Assembly: GCA_018241425.1 (NCBI GenBank)
Contig: JAFEDU010000004.1
Coordinates: 124,001 to 188,000 of the forward strand
From: Pseudomonadota bacterium
GTDB taxonomy: Bacteria; Pseudomonadota; Gammaproteobacteria; Steroidobacterales; Steroidobacteraceae
Length of the DNA: 64,000 nt
Direction of reading: 5' to 3'
Each line of letters opens with the position of its first letter. Position 1 is the first letter of the stretch. Positions 51,962-62,000 of this stretch are shown in pieces. The notes beneath the pieces are model-generated. The model did no database searches and was not told the origin of the DNA. It saw only the letters and a program-made list of their open reading frames with translations. The position numbers and the translations under genes are program-made.

Positions 51962-53035
51962 TCAGGGTTCAAGGGTGCGGAGTTCGACGCGGCGATTGCG
52001 TTCACGCTGTTCGTCGGTGTGCTCCGGTGAAAACTTCGGTTCGGACTTGCCGTAGCCGCGCGCGGTGATCTGCGCGGGTTGCGCGCCACGGGATAAGAGA
52101 TAGTCACGGACCGCCTCGGCGCGTCGCTGCGAGAGGGTCAGGTTGGCCGCGACGGACCCGGTGCTGTCGGTGTGCCCGGCAATCTCCACGCGCAGCGTCG
52201 GCTGACCGATGAAAGCCAGTGCTACCCCGTCGAGCACGGTCTGCGCATTCGGCGTCAGCCGGGCCTTGTTGAACTCGAACGTTACCCCGCGCAGCTCGAT
52301 CACCTGGTCCGGAATCGCGCAGCCGTGCGCATCGACGCGCACGCCTGGGGGCGTCCCCGGACACAGGTCGTGCTCATCGTCCACCCCGTCGCCGTCGCTA
52401 TCCACCCACGGCCGCGTCACCTCGCGAACGACTTCGCGCTCGACGACCCGCTCGACCGTGACCTCCCTCACTACCACCGGCCTGCCGAGCGGGATCTGGA
52501 TTCCGAGGCCGACGCGGGGCTCGCTGTGGCCGCCGTCGCGGCTGTCGCGCACATAACGAGCCTCGAACCGCAAAGAGACCCGATCGCCGAACAGAGGGCG
52601 CGTAGTCAGGCCCGCCCCGGCATCCACCAGCAGGGCGGCGCCCGCCAGGTGATTGGGATAGAAGTCGTCGTACGCGCCCCCGATACCGACCAGGGCGTAG
52701 GGCCTGAGAACCCGGTCTTGGCTGGTAAAGTTGTAGACGAGGTCGGCGGAAAGTCCCTTCTGGTAGAAATCGGTGCCGGCCGCCGGGCCGGTCTCGAAAA
52801 TGGCGCCGTTGACGTTGAACTCGAGCGCCAGGCGCGAGGAAACGGCGCGCCCGTAGAGCGCGGTCAGCGCAAAACCGCGCCCCTGCGTCGCAAGACTGCG
52901 GTCCGGGAACACGTAAGCCGGTACCAGCGCGAAATAGTCGTAGGACCCGGGCGGTGCGGGCGCGTCCGACGCGGCCGGGACGCTGAGTGACAGGGCGGCA
53001 AGCGCCGCGAAGCAGATTCGGAATGGGCTCGACAT
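51962..53035 (-). CDS. OmpA-family outer-membrane protein
   Basis: A 357-residue protein with a signal peptide (MSSPFRICFAALAALSLSVPAASDA), an eight-stranded-barrel-like domain (about 30-185, alternating aromatic strands, RVGLGIQIPLGR at the end), a Val/Glu/Arg-rich segment (VVVREVTVERVVEREVVREV), a calcium-type thrombospondin-3 repeat (DSDGDGVDDEHDLCPGTP) and a C-terminal OmpA domain (VTFEFNKARLTPNAQTVLDG, AGHTDSTGS, NLTLSQRRAEAVRDYL, NRRVEL) that binds peptidoglycan. It would anchor the envelope and perhaps present the co-transcribed Ig-repeat lipoprotein. Confidence 0.93.
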   Translation of the reverse strand: MSSPFRICFAALAALSLSVPAASDAPAPPGSYDYFALVPAYVFPDRSLATQGRGFALTALYGRAVSSRLALEFNVNGAIFETGPAAGTDFYQKGLSADLVYNFTSQDRVLRPYALVGIGGAYDDFYPNHLAGAALLVDAGAGLTTRPLFGDRVSLRFEARYVRDSRDGGHSEPRVGLGIQIPLGRPVVVREVTVERVVEREVVREVTRPWVDSDGDGVDDEHDLCPGTPPGVRVDAHGCAIPDQVIELRGVTFEFNKARLTPNAQTVLDGVALAFIGQPTLRVEIAGHTDSTGSVAANLTLSQRRAEAVRDYLLSRGAQPAQITARGYGKSEPKFSPEHTDEQRERNRRVELRTLEP

Positions 53036-53567
53036 CTACCGTTCTCCCCGACTTTAGTGCCGCACGGGCACGTCCGCGATGAAGGCGAGAAAAAGATAGG
53101 TGTCGCTATCTGTTAAGTATGTGCGTTAAGTCAGAGGGCAGCGCCGCGTAGCGACTCTCGGATCACGTTTTTACGATGATGCGATGCCACGGTTTTGTTG
53201 CGAAGCAGATGAACTGCCGCCCGCGCTGCCATGCTGCATCGTTGACGAGCCGAGCCTCTCGACCACCCCCCGAAACAGTTGTCACGACCCGGCTACGTCC
53301 CGCGAACCGAGATTCTGTTCCAGCTGCGGCTCGCGAGAAGATCGCGCCCCATGAACGGCATGGACGGCCTTCCTGCTCTCCACGGGCTTTCGACCGCTCG
53401 AAGCGCGCCGGCCAAGTGACACGTCGGGCATTCGCAAGTGCCAGTCCGGCGGACCGCCTGCCTCCACTAACTCTGCATCGCAGAGTTACTCCGGAAAGCC
53501 ACACCGGATTGCGCTAGTGTAGGAATCATTGTTCAGGTCAGGATCAGTGAACGGGGGGATCGTCGAG
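53036..53567 (+). other. intergenic region with one inverted repeat
   Basis: 532 bp between divergent ompA-family and cytochrome b561 genes. Two opposite 113-codon ORFs (53163-53504 minus, 53176-53517 plus) overlap almost fully and show no ribosome site or family, so neither is called. Apart from the inverted repeat at 53094-53111 I see nothing definite. Confidence 0.5.
53094..53111 (-). promoter_or_regulatory. inverted repeat upstream of ompA-family gene
   Basis: AGATAG (53094-53099) and CTATCT (53106-53111) form a perfect six-pair stem with a six-base loop. On the minus strand it is followed by TTTTC, and lies about 60 bp before the ompA-type ATG. It could be a weak attenuator or an operator. 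Confidence 0.4.
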
Positions 53568-54110
53568 ATGGCAGCAGCGCAGTACGGCACCACCGCGAAG
53601 TGGTTACATTGGCTCATGGTTGCCGTGCTGATTGCACAGTATTCGATCGGATGGCTGATGCCGGATATTCACGGCACCATGACCCCCGGAAGCCCGATGA
53701 TCTGGCACTTATCGATTGGAGTCCTCGTTCTGGCGCTGGCTATCGTCCGGCTCTCCTGGCGAGTCACCCATCCCGTTGCGCCAGACCCCTCACTGCCGCC
53801 GTATCAGCGGATTGCGTCGGGCGTCGTGCACTGGCTTCTCTACGTGCTCGTACTGCTCACCTGTCTCTCCGGATGGCTGTTTGCATCGGCCCGCGGCTGG
53901 AAGGTCCTGTGGCTGTTCTGGCTACCGCTTCCGATGCTCACCCCAAAGAACCCGGTGCTGCTCAAGCAGATAGACGGCATTCACCAGGTTTGCGAATGGG
54001 CACTCCTGGCAACGATTGCGGCGCATGTCGTTGCCGCGGTGGTGCATCAGTTGCACTTCAGAGACGGCATCATGCGGCGGATGCTGCCCCGCAGCTCTGC
54101 GGCGAGATAG
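53568..54110 (+). CDS. cytochrome b561 family protein
   Basis: A 180-residue inner-membrane protein with four hydrophobic segments. Conserved His residues for two b-type hemes lie in KWLHWLM, MIWHLSIG, VVHWLLY and HQVCEWALLATIAAHVVAAVVHQ. It shuttles electrons across or within the membrane, typically between quinol and a periplasmic acceptor. ATG 53568 is chosen because GGGGGG precedes it; the open frame from 53529 adds 13 unlikely residues. Followed 59 bp later by the VIT-type gene on the same strand. Confidence 0.9.
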   Translation: MAAAQYGTTAKWLHWLMVAVLIAQYSIGWLMPDIHGTMTPGSPMIWHLSIGVLVLALAIVRLSWRVTHPVAPDPSLPPYQRIASGVVHWLLYVLVLLTCLSGWLFASARGWKVLWLFWLPLPMLTPKNPVLLKQIDGIHQVCEWALLATIAAHVVAAVVHQLHFRDGIMRRMLPRSSAAR

Positions 54111-54169
54111 GGTTCGCCGGCTCGGGATCATTTGCGCCCGATGAGTCTGTGCAACGAGGTGAGCGACCC

Positions 54170-54865
54170 ATGCGTATCCCTTCCGAAGGCCACCGAATTG
54201 GGCGCACCAACTGGCTGCGCGCCGCGGTACTCGGCGCAAACGATGGCATTTTGTCCACCTCCAGCCTGCTGGTCGGCGTAGCGGCCGCCAGTGCTTCATC
54301 CTCCAGTCTGGTCGTGGCCGGTGCCGCTGCACTGGTTGCCGGTGCGTTCTCGATGGGTGCCGGGGAGTACGTATCGGTGAGCTCCCAGGCCGACCTTGAG
54401 CGTGCGGACTTGGCGGTCGAGGCCCGTGAACTGAAATCAGACCCGGTTGCCGAGGAAGCGGAACTCGCCTGGATATACCGCCGACGCGGCCTGAGCGAAC
54501 GCACCGCGCGCCAAGTTGCTCGGGAACTCATGGCGAGCAACGCGCTGGACGCCCACGCGAGGGATGAACTGGGCATCGCAGTAGGCGGGAGTGCGCGCCC
54601 GATGACGGCGGCACTGAGCTCGGCTGCCTCGTTCGCAGCGGGCGCAGCGCTTCCCCTGGGACTCGTTCTGCTTGCCCCTGCCGGCTCCCTGATTCCATTC
54701 ATCGTCGGGGCTGCGCTCGCCTGCCTGGGGTTCCTGGGGGCGGCAAGCGCGATTGTGGGCGGAGCCCCGGTGTGGCCCGCGGTGCTGCGGGTCGTGCTCT
54801 GGGGCGCCCTCGCAATGGGCGCCACCGGATTGATAGGGCACCTGACCGGTCACACAGCGACCTAG
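54170..54865 (+). CDS. VIT1/CCC1 family metal transporter
   Basis: A 231-residue membrane protein: RTNWLRAAVLGANDGILSTSSLLVGVAAA (family N-terminal motif), GAFSMGAGEYVSVSSQADLERADLAVEARELKSD (membrane helix 2 and the acidic cytosolic metal-binding arm), then three hydrophobic segments in the C-terminal half. VIT/CCC1 proteins export or sequester Fe2+/Mn2+. AGGTGAG precedes ATG 54170. A GCGCCC/GGGCGC hairpin begins at its stop (54865-54880) and could terminate it and the convergent gene. Confidence 0.91.
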   Translation: MRIPSEGHRIGRTNWLRAAVLGANDGILSTSSLLVGVAAASASSSSLVVAGAAALVAGAFSMGAGEYVSVSSQADLERADLAVEARELKSDPVAEEAELAWIYRRRGLSERTARQVARELMASNALDAHARDELGIAVGGSARPMTAALSSAASFAAGAALPLGLVLLAPAGSLIPFIVGAALACLGFLGAASAIVGGAPVWPAVLRVVLWGALAMGATGLIGHLTGHTAT

Positions 54866-54894
54866 CGCCCCCTCGGGCGCGACCATCCAGCCGT

Positions 54895-55881
54895 TTACCG
54901 GCAGGCTTTTCCGAATCCGCCCTCGTTGCGCTGGTCATTCACATCGTCGCAGAAGCTGGCCAGAATTCTGCCCATGAGCGTACTCGTTAGGGCGTTGCCG
55001 CTGTGCGTGTCATCGCCCTGCTGATTCAGCAGTCCGAAGATGCGCGGCAGGCCATCGCTGGTTCGGACCAGAAACAGCATCCCCAGCAGCTCCCCGAAGT
55101 CGGTGCACACCCCGGTGCGGCTCAGACGTCCGCCGAGGTTGGTACCGCCCTCGGAACTGGGTCGTATAAATACCTGGTCGCGGGGCTGGCCAAACGCGAT
55201 CAGCCACAGCTCACCGCTGGCGACTGAGCGCAGTTTCGAGTCGTAGTAGACCGGAAGCAGCGACCAGGGGCCGGAGGAGTCAAATTCCCTTTCACTCATG
55301 TCTACGAGCACCAGCGTCGGCCCCTGGGTGATCAGGCGCAGACTTAGGTCTCTTTTGATCCGCCCGATGGCCATATCGATACGCCCGGCCGCCGACCCGT
55401 TCAGTATCGCCTGGGAGTGGGTCCGTGGCTCCGCTCCGTTGCCCTCAGCGGCGGGCCCCTGCCGGCTCCGGGCCTCCAAGACCGCGCGTGCAATCTGCTG
55501 CCGCCTCAACGCACGGTCCTGGAACTCCAGGCTCTTTACTTCGATGTAGAAAGTCCCCAGGGAATGCTTGCACTCGAACGTCGGCCACGCGCTCTTGCCG
55601 ATCCGCCGGACGGGAAGGTCCCGATCTCTCAAAGCAATATAGGCCTGCGCATTCTCGAAGGTTTCATAAGCCTGAGAGATGACGCGGGCGTCATCCGGAT
55701 CGTCGACCGCACTCAGCATCTTGAAAAGATCTGCGCGGGCCTGGGCCAGCACGGGATCTCCACCCGCGGCCTCTGCCTCGATTCGCTGCAGCACGGCCGG
55801 ATTGATGCGGCTCATCTGCCAGGCAAAGTTGAGCGGAGAGATCATCTCTTGAATGCGCAACCACTGTGCATGAAGTTCCAC
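54895..55881 (-). CDS. orphan protein with nuclease-like E-x-K motif
   Basis: A 328-residue soluble protein of unknown family. Residues about 90-125 read WPTFECKHSLGTFYIEVKSLEFQDRALRRQQIARAVLEAR; the IEVKS strand followed by an Arg/Gln-rich helix resembles the core of PD-(D/E)xK nucleases, though no catalytic Asp can be assigned with confidence. Later strands (PTLVLVDMSEREF, SGELWLIAFGQPRDQVFIRP) would fit a mixed alpha/beta fold. GGAAGGAG lies six bases before a GTG at 55881, a better start than the ATG at 55998. It converges on the VIT gene and stands alone. Confidence 0.65.
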   Translation of the reverse strand: MELHAQWLRIQEMISPLNFAWQMSRINPAVLQRIEAEAAGGDPVLAQARADLFKMLSAVDDPDDARVISQAYETFENAQAYIALRDRDLPVRRIGKSAWPTFECKHSLGTFYIEVKSLEFQDRALRRQQIARAVLEARSRQGPAAEGNGAEPRTHSQAILNGSAAGRIDMAIGRIKRDLSLRLITQGPTLVLVDMSEREFDSSGPWSLLPVYYDSKLRSVASGELWLIAFGQPRDQVFIRPSSEGGTNLGGRLSRTGVCTDFGELLGMLFLVRTSDGLPRIFGLLNQQGDDTHSGNALTSTLMGRILASFCDDVNDQRNEGGFGKACR

Positions 55882-56524
55882 GCTGCACTCCTTCCGGAAC
55901 GATCCCGGGGAAGCCCAAGCACTCCGTTGCAAGGCGAAGCTCGATTTTTCAACGCTCCCATCACTAGTACTGTTGAAAACGGGCGCTCTTTCGCACACGC
56001 CGCGAGAGCCGGCGGCGCGAGCAAAACGCTCAACGGTGCTGCCCAGGAATTCTCGCGCGGGCAGTTCGCCTCATTAAAAGGAAAACCGTGCACACGCGAG
56101 CACACGCGAGCCGACCGCGCCACAGCTTTGCGAATTTGTAATTTTTTCTTGTTATGAACCGCTGAAGCAGGAAGAGTCGTCCGCCCCACCATACTCATGC
56201 GGTGCGAGCCTAAACGCAGTCGCCCCCCTTCCTGCACGAGCGAAACTTACTCCGCACCGCAAAGTCATCGCAAGTCCCCCGCTGCAGTTTCGTAACCACC
56301 ACGTCGGGTATCGGCATGCTTGGGGGTCATCGACTCGGCTTAATGCTGCTGGTGCGTTGCAGAACCCGCGATGCGTCGCAGCATCGAGTGAAGGATTTAA
56401 GCGGCTTGCTCCGGTCCCGCGTGATGCGCTGCACGACGAGCTTGCGCGCGAAAACTGTGCGCACGCTCATCACGCGCAGCCGCGGACGGCGCTACTGTGA
56501 ATTTCACATTGAAGAGTTCGCGCC
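55882..56524 (+). other. intergenic region with short direct repeat and palindrome
   Basis: 643 bp between divergent genes (an in-frame extension of the orphan gene to 55998 is possible). CACACGCGAG is repeated in tandem at 56091-56110. TGTGAATTTCACA (56496-56508), arms of six around a central T, lies 17 bp before ATG 56525 and may be an operator. A 70-codon ORF at 56316 lacks support. Confidence 0.5.
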
Positions 56525-56791
56525 ATGAGCAGCCCCAAGACCGTCAACCCTTCCGTGCCGACGCCCGCCGCAGACGCCGCGGGGAGCTCGTCGCCTGCCG
56601 CCCGGGATGAGCCCACCGGCCGTGTAACTCACGACGAACGCGGGAACGCCGTCTGGGAATGGTTTAAAAACAGCACTTCGCGACTGTTGCGCAAACTTGA
56701 GGCTCCGGAACTCAAAACCGACCTGCGGCGTCGCGGCGGCGGCTATGACCCCTACAATCAGGGTCGCATATCCAAAACGCCCCGCAAGTAG
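56525..56791 (+). CDS. small conserved hypothetical protein
   Basis: An 88-residue hydrophilic protein: a Pro/Ala/Ser-rich N-terminus, then THDERGNAVWEWFKNSTSRLLRKLEAPELKTD and GGGYDPYNQGR. I recall similar short proteins with the DERGNAVWEW and GGGYDPYN blocks in beta- and gammaproteobacteria, with no assigned function. The N-terminal part is likely disordered. It converges on the GGDEF/EAL gene, 8 bp apart. Confidence 0.75.
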   Translation: MSSPKTVNPSVPTPAADAAGSSSPAARDEPTGRVTHDERGNAVWEWFKNSTSRLLRKLEAPELKTDLRRRGGGYDPYNQGRISKTPRK

Positions 56792-56799
56792 CCTCTAAG

Positions 56800-59007
56800 T
56801 CACCCAGTCCGGTTCCCTCCCGCCCAAGCCTTTCCGACTACTTCCGCTAGATCCTCGGTCGGCGATGAGGCCAGCTGCAGCGCACGCACGGTTTGCGTAG
56901 TCGGCCCTGAACTCTGAGCGAGCATCACAAAGCGATCCGCCGCAACGGGGGGGCTCAGCAGGAATCCCTGGACGAGGTCGCAGCTCTCTTCCCGGAGAAA
57001 CTGCAGCTGAGCAACCGTGTGCACTCCCTTGGCGACGACGCGCATGCTCAGCTTGCGACCCAGCGCGATGATCGCCCGCACGATCGCGAGGTTGCCCGTA
57101 TCCTCGGGTATCTCTTCGATGAACGACGCTGCGATCTTGAGTGTGTCAAGGGGCAGCTGTTTGAGGCTGTTGAACGAGCACTCGCCCGAGCCGAAATCAT
57201 CGATGGCCAGCAGGAAGCCCAGCTCCTTCAATGCCTGCAGCGTGCGACGCACGGTACTCGCATCACGCATAAGAACTGCCTCTGTCAGCTGTAGCTCGAA
57301 CAGGGAGGGCTCCACCCCGGCCTGCTCTATCGTGCGGCTCAGCTGGATCGGCATTTCCGGTCGCAGGAATTCCCGGCCCGATATCTTCAACGAAAGCCGC
57401 CCGACCGAAACGCCACGGGACCGCCACGTCTTGAGGTCAGCGCAGGCCTGAGCGAGCAGCCAGGCGTCCAATTCACAGATGAAGCCGGTGTCCTCGGCGA
57501 TCGCCATGAGATCGGCGCTCGCGATCTCGCCGCGCTCCGGGTGCACCCATCTCAATAGCGTCTCAGCGCCGACAATCTGCAGCGACCGGGCGTCGTACTG
57601 GGGCTGGTAGAGCACCTGCAGCTGCTCGGTACCGAGAGCGGCGCGCAGGTCCAGCTCCAACGCGCTGCGCAACAGGGCACGCGCACGCAGGGTGTCATCG
57701 TAAAACCGGTACTGGTTGCGCCCGCTGGATTTGGCGAGGTACATCGCCTCGTCTGCATTCTTCAGCAACGCCGCGGCCTCGCGCCCGTGCTGGGGAGACA
57801 GGGCAATTCCGATGCTGGGCGTTACCGAGACTTCATAGCCGGCAAGCACGAACTTCGAATTCAGCTCGTCCCGGATACTTCCCGCCGCCCGCTCGGCGGC
57901 CTGCGGCGTCACTGCGCCAGTCAGCACCGCGATGAACTCGTCGCCACCGAGTCGTGCCAGCTGTGCACCGACCTGCGGAGCCGCGTTGTCGGCGAGCGGG
58001 TCCTCGGGACGCCGTCGACGGCAATAGCCGAGTGCGGAGCGCAGCCGTCCGGCCACCTGGGCGAGCAGCGCATCCCCGGTCTCGTGGCCCAGTGTGTCAT
58101 TCACCCGCTTGAACCCGTCCAGGTCCACGAACAGGACTGCGCACGCTGTCTTGTGGCGCTCCGCCCGTGCCAGGGCTTTCGCGAGGTAACTCTTAATCCA
58201 TTCCCGGTTGGGCAAGCCGGTCAGGGCGTCGATGTAGGCGAGCCGCCGCATGCGGCCCTCGCTGTCCTTGCGCCGAGTCACGTCGCGCAGGACTACCAGC
58301 ACCTCGCCGGATGACTTGGGCAGAAGACGGCACTCGAAATGCCGTACTCCGCGGCGCTTTCCTCCCAGAGAGAACTCGAACGCCGCGGCGACTCCCCTCA
58401 CGGCACTTGCCAGGCGCTCCATCGCCGTTGCGTGCAGTCCGGAGGGCAGGAAGTCGACCAGACGGATCGCCTCTGCCGCACCCGCGGCACGTCGCCGGAT
58501 GAGCCCACGGTTGGCGCTGAACCGTTGCGTGATGAGCCCCTGCCGGTCGACGAGAAAAAGCCCGTCCGGCATAAGCTTCAGGAGCGCGGCGTTATTCTCT
58601 TCGCTGTGCCTGAGGGCATCGAGGGTGCGCGCACCATTGAGCACATACTCGATGCGACGCACCAGCAGCGGCCAGTTGATGGGTTTTACCATGAAGTCCG
58701 TCGCGCCCGCCTGGTAGGCGCGGTCGATCGACTGCGGATCCTCAAGCCCCGTGATCATGACGATCGGCACGGTGGCACCCGGCAGGGCGCGGATGTTGGC
58801 GCACGCCTGGTAGCCGTCACCATCGCTCATCTGGACGTCGAGCAGCACGATGTCCGGCATGCGCGCGGCGCACGCTGCCAACGCGCCGTCGCCGCTGGCG
58901 GCCGTGGCCACCTCGAAACCCGCCTGCTCGAGCATGCCCGTGGCGATCTCGCGCAGCATGGCATCGTCATCGGCCAGCAGGACCCGTTGCGAACGGCGGC
59001 GACTCAC
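56800..59007 (-). CDS. REC-PAS-GGDEF-EAL protein with degenerate EAL
   Basis: A 735-residue cytosolic protein. Receiver domain (about 8-122, phospho-acceptor Asp57 in IVLLDVQM), PAS-like domain (about 135-245), GGDEF (about 252-440, intact RLGGDEF at 352-358), EAL (about 445-700). The GGDEF should make c-di-GMP. No RxxD inhibitory site is seen; an Arg/Pro/Glu-rich insert (about 329-348) sits there instead. In the EAL domain several metal or catalytic positions differ from active enzymes: KISGREF has Lys541 where Asn is expected, LQLTE has Gln573 for Glu, KIAASF has Ala626 for Asp, and AKGVHT has Lys660 for Glu, so phosphodiesterase activity is unlikely. Its ATG overlaps the sensor-kinase stop as ATGA, making the kinase its likely partner. 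Confidence 0.93.
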   Translation of the reverse strand: MSRRRSQRVLLADDDAMLREIATGMLEQAGFEVATAASGDGALAACAARMPDIVLLDVQMSDGDGYQACANIRALPGATVPIVMITGLEDPQSIDRAYQAGATDFMVKPINWPLLVRRIEYVLNGARTLDALRHSEENNAALLKLMPDGLFLVDRQGLITQRFSANRGLIRRRAAGAAEAIRLVDFLPSGLHATAMERLASAVRGVAAAFEFSLGGKRRGVRHFECRLLPKSSGEVLVVLRDVTRRKDSEGRMRRLAYIDALTGLPNREWIKSYLAKALARAERHKTACAVLFVDLDGFKRVNDTLGHETGDALLAQVAGRLRSALGYCRRRRPEDPLADNAAPQVGAQLARLGGDEFIAVLTGAVTPQAAERAAGSIRDELNSKFVLAGYEVSVTPSIGIALSPQHGREAAALLKNADEAMYLAKSSGRNQYRFYDDTLRARALLRSALELDLRAALGTEQLQVLYQPQYDARSLQIVGAETLLRWVHPERGEIASADLMAIAEDTGFICELDAWLLAQACADLKTWRSRGVSVGRLSLKISGREFLRPEMPIQLSRTIEQAGVEPSLFELQLTEAVLMRDASTVRRTLQALKELGFLLAIDDFGSGECSFNSLKQLPLDTLKIAASFIEEIPEDTGNLAIVRAIIALGRKLSMRVVAKGVHTVAQLQFLREESCDLVQGFLLSPPVAADRFVMLAQSSGPTTQTVRALQLASSPTEDLAEVVGKAWAGGNRTG

Positions 59008-62000
59008 GCGCTCCTCCGCAGACGTTCACCGACCTCACCGCTGAGCGCAGCCCATACCCGGTCATACTCCTCCTGGAGCGCCGCCATGGCTTCGGCTGCC
59101 GCCCGCAGGTCGCCCCCGCGGGCATGTTCCTCGAGTCGGCGACACCGCAGCGCCAGCCCGAGCGCGCCGACATTGCCGTTGGTCGAGGCCCAGGCATGCG
59201 CGGCACGCGCGAGCCGGGCCGCGTCCCCTGACTCGATGAACCGCTTGAGCGCGGCAAGCTGGGCGGGCGCCTCGGCGAGGTAAATCCGCGCGACGTGCTC
59301 GAGCATGTCGCGAGCGCCGCTTCGCGGCAGCGCCCGTAGTGCGGTGAGGGTATCCGGATCGAGGGCCTCCCCGCTGGGATCCGGGGCCGGCCGCTCGCGT
59401 GTGCGAGTGGCATCCGGCGCCTGCCCGAGCCAACGCGACAGGACGCCATACAGGGCCTCGCGCGTGAACGGCTTCGGCAGGTAGTCATCCATGCCCGCGG
59501 CAAGGCACGCCTCGCGAGCCTCGCTGGTCGCATCGGCGGTCAGCGCGACGATGGGTACGCGGACGCCCGGGGGTTCGCGGCGGCGCATTTCCGCAGCCGC
59601 CGCAAACCCGTCCATGATGGGCATCTGGCAGTCCATGAGGACCAGATCGGGAGCCGTCTCGGCCAGGATATCGAGGGCATTTCGTCCGTCCGTGGCGCAC
59701 ACGACGCTCAGGCCAAAGGACGTCAGCATGCCGTCGGCAACTTCGCGGTTGATGGGCTGGTCTTCGACGACCAGCACCCGCCCGGTCATCTGTGCGCGGG
59801 ACGAGACCGCCGTGGCACGCGACAGCGCTACGCTCGCACCCGACAGGGCTGCGCGCAGCTGCCGCACGCGCACGGGCCGCACGAGCTCAGTGTCGCCGGC
59901 CTGCCTGCCGCCGGCCGCCGCGCCCGGCTCGAGACTGAGGAAACTCACCACGCGGATCACCCGCGGTCGATTCGCGGCGCCGGGGACATCCCCTTCCAGA
60001 AGTGCCGACAGCGACCTGGCCGCACTTTCATCCACGATCACTGTCCCGCCGGGCGGGCCGTCGAAAGCGGCCCAGTCGAGACTCTCCGACGCGGTGACCT
60101 CGGCCCCCCATGAGTGCAGCGTGCGCACGAGGAATTCCCGCGTCATCGCGCTGCCGACGGCAACATGGACACGTTGGTCGGGCAGTGGCAGCCAGTCCTC
60201 GGGCGGCGCCGCGTCGCGGTCGCGCGCAAGCACGAGGTCGAATGAGAAGGTCGATCCCTCCCCGGGAGTGCTGCGAAGCACCATGCGTGTGCCCATGAGT
60301 TCCAGGAGCTGGCGGCAGATCGACAGGCCGAGCCCGGTCCCGCCGAACCTTCGGGTGGTGGAGACGTCCTCCTGCGCGAACTCATCGAAGATGTGCTCCT
60401 GCTTCTCGGGCGCGATGCCCACTCCGGTATCGGCCACCTCGAGGCGCACCTTGAGTCGCTCGTCGGTCGCCTCGAGCACCACCAGGCGCAGCACCACGCT
60501 GCCGCGCTCGGTGAACTTCAGGGCATTGCCGCCGAGGTTGGTCATTACCTGCCTCAGCCGCACCGCGTCGGCGCTCAGCAACGGCAGGGGCGCGGGCGGC
60601 GCGTCCACGAGCAGCTCCAGTCCCTTCGCCGCGGCACGCGCCGCGAGGAGCTCCGCGACGTCGTCCACCAACTGCACGAGGTCACAGGCCGTGGGATCCA
60701 GCTGCAACCGTCCCGCCTCGATCTTCGAGAAGTCCAGAATGTCGTTGACGAGGATCAGCAGCGAGTCCGCAGAATGGTGCACCGCGGTGGTAAGGCGCCG
60801 CTGTCCCGGGGTGAGCTGGGTGTCCAGCAGCAGGCTCGTCATCCCGAGCACCCCGTTCATCGGGGTGCGCAGCTCGTGACTCATGCGCGCCAGGAAATCG
60901 CCCTTGGCGCGGGTTGCGACTTGGAGCTGGCGGTTGCGTTCCTGGAGCTCGCGCGTCCGCTCGCGGACGGTGCGCTCCAGCTTCTTGCGGTGACGGTGAA
61001 GGCGCGTGCGGCGCAGATGCTGCGCCCGCCATAGGAGCGCGAGTACGGCGGCCGACAAGACGCCATAAAGCACGTGCGCCGGGGCGGAGTTCCACGGAGC
61101 TGACGCGACCACGATCGGCAAGGTCAGTGCCGCCGGGCTCCACACTCCCTCGGCATCGGAAGCCCGCACGGCCAGCGTGTAACGACCCGCCGGCAGGTTT
61201 GCGTAGGTCGCGCGGCGGGCGCTGCCGGCATCGATCCATTGCGGATCAAAGCCTTCGAGCCGGTAGGCATAGCGGTTCGCACCCGGGGAGGTGAAGTCGA
61301 GCTGCGCGAACTCAAAGGTCACGAGCCGATCGTCGTAAGCCAGTCGCAACGGGCGGTCGACCGTCGGGAATTCTCCCGGCGTGAGGCCCTGCCCCATGCG
61401 ACTCACCGCGGTCAGCACCGGGGCGGCTGGAGGTCGTGCCATCGTCACGCGGTCGGGCCGAAAAGCGTTGAAGCCGTTGTTGCCGCCAAAGTAGAGCGTT
61501 CCGTCCCGGCCGCGCAGGTGCGCGTTGAAGTTGAAGTCCTCGCCCTGCAGCCCGTGCGCCTCATGCAATGCGATGGTGGAGCCGTCCCGAGGCGAGAAGC
61601 GCAGCAGCCCGGCGTCGGTACTCAGCCACAGGTTGCCTGACTCGTCTTCCTCGATCCCATAGACCACCCGGCCCAGCCCGGGGTACGCGGCGAGCGGGTT
61701 GGAGAAGCGCAGTTGGTCGGGCTCGGCGGAGGACCCTCGCACCCGCTGCAGTCCGCCGCCCGCGGTCCCGATCCACACCTCCCCGTCGCGCGACACGTGA
61801 ATCGCATAGATGGTGTCGTCGCTCAGGCTCTGCGGATCGTGATCGTCGCGACGAAACTGGTGCACGCGGCCGGAAGTCCGGTCCATGAAGTTGAGGCCGG
61901 CGCCGGCCGTCCCGACCCAGAGGTTGCCGCGCGCATCCTCCGCGATCGCGCTGATGCGCGAGCCGCTGAGCGCGGACGGGCCGCCGGATGCATAGCGGTG

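Noticed and set aside
53163..53517. Two overlapping 113-codon ORFs on opposite strands
   Set aside because: No ribosome site, no family, ordinary base composition; treated as intergenic.
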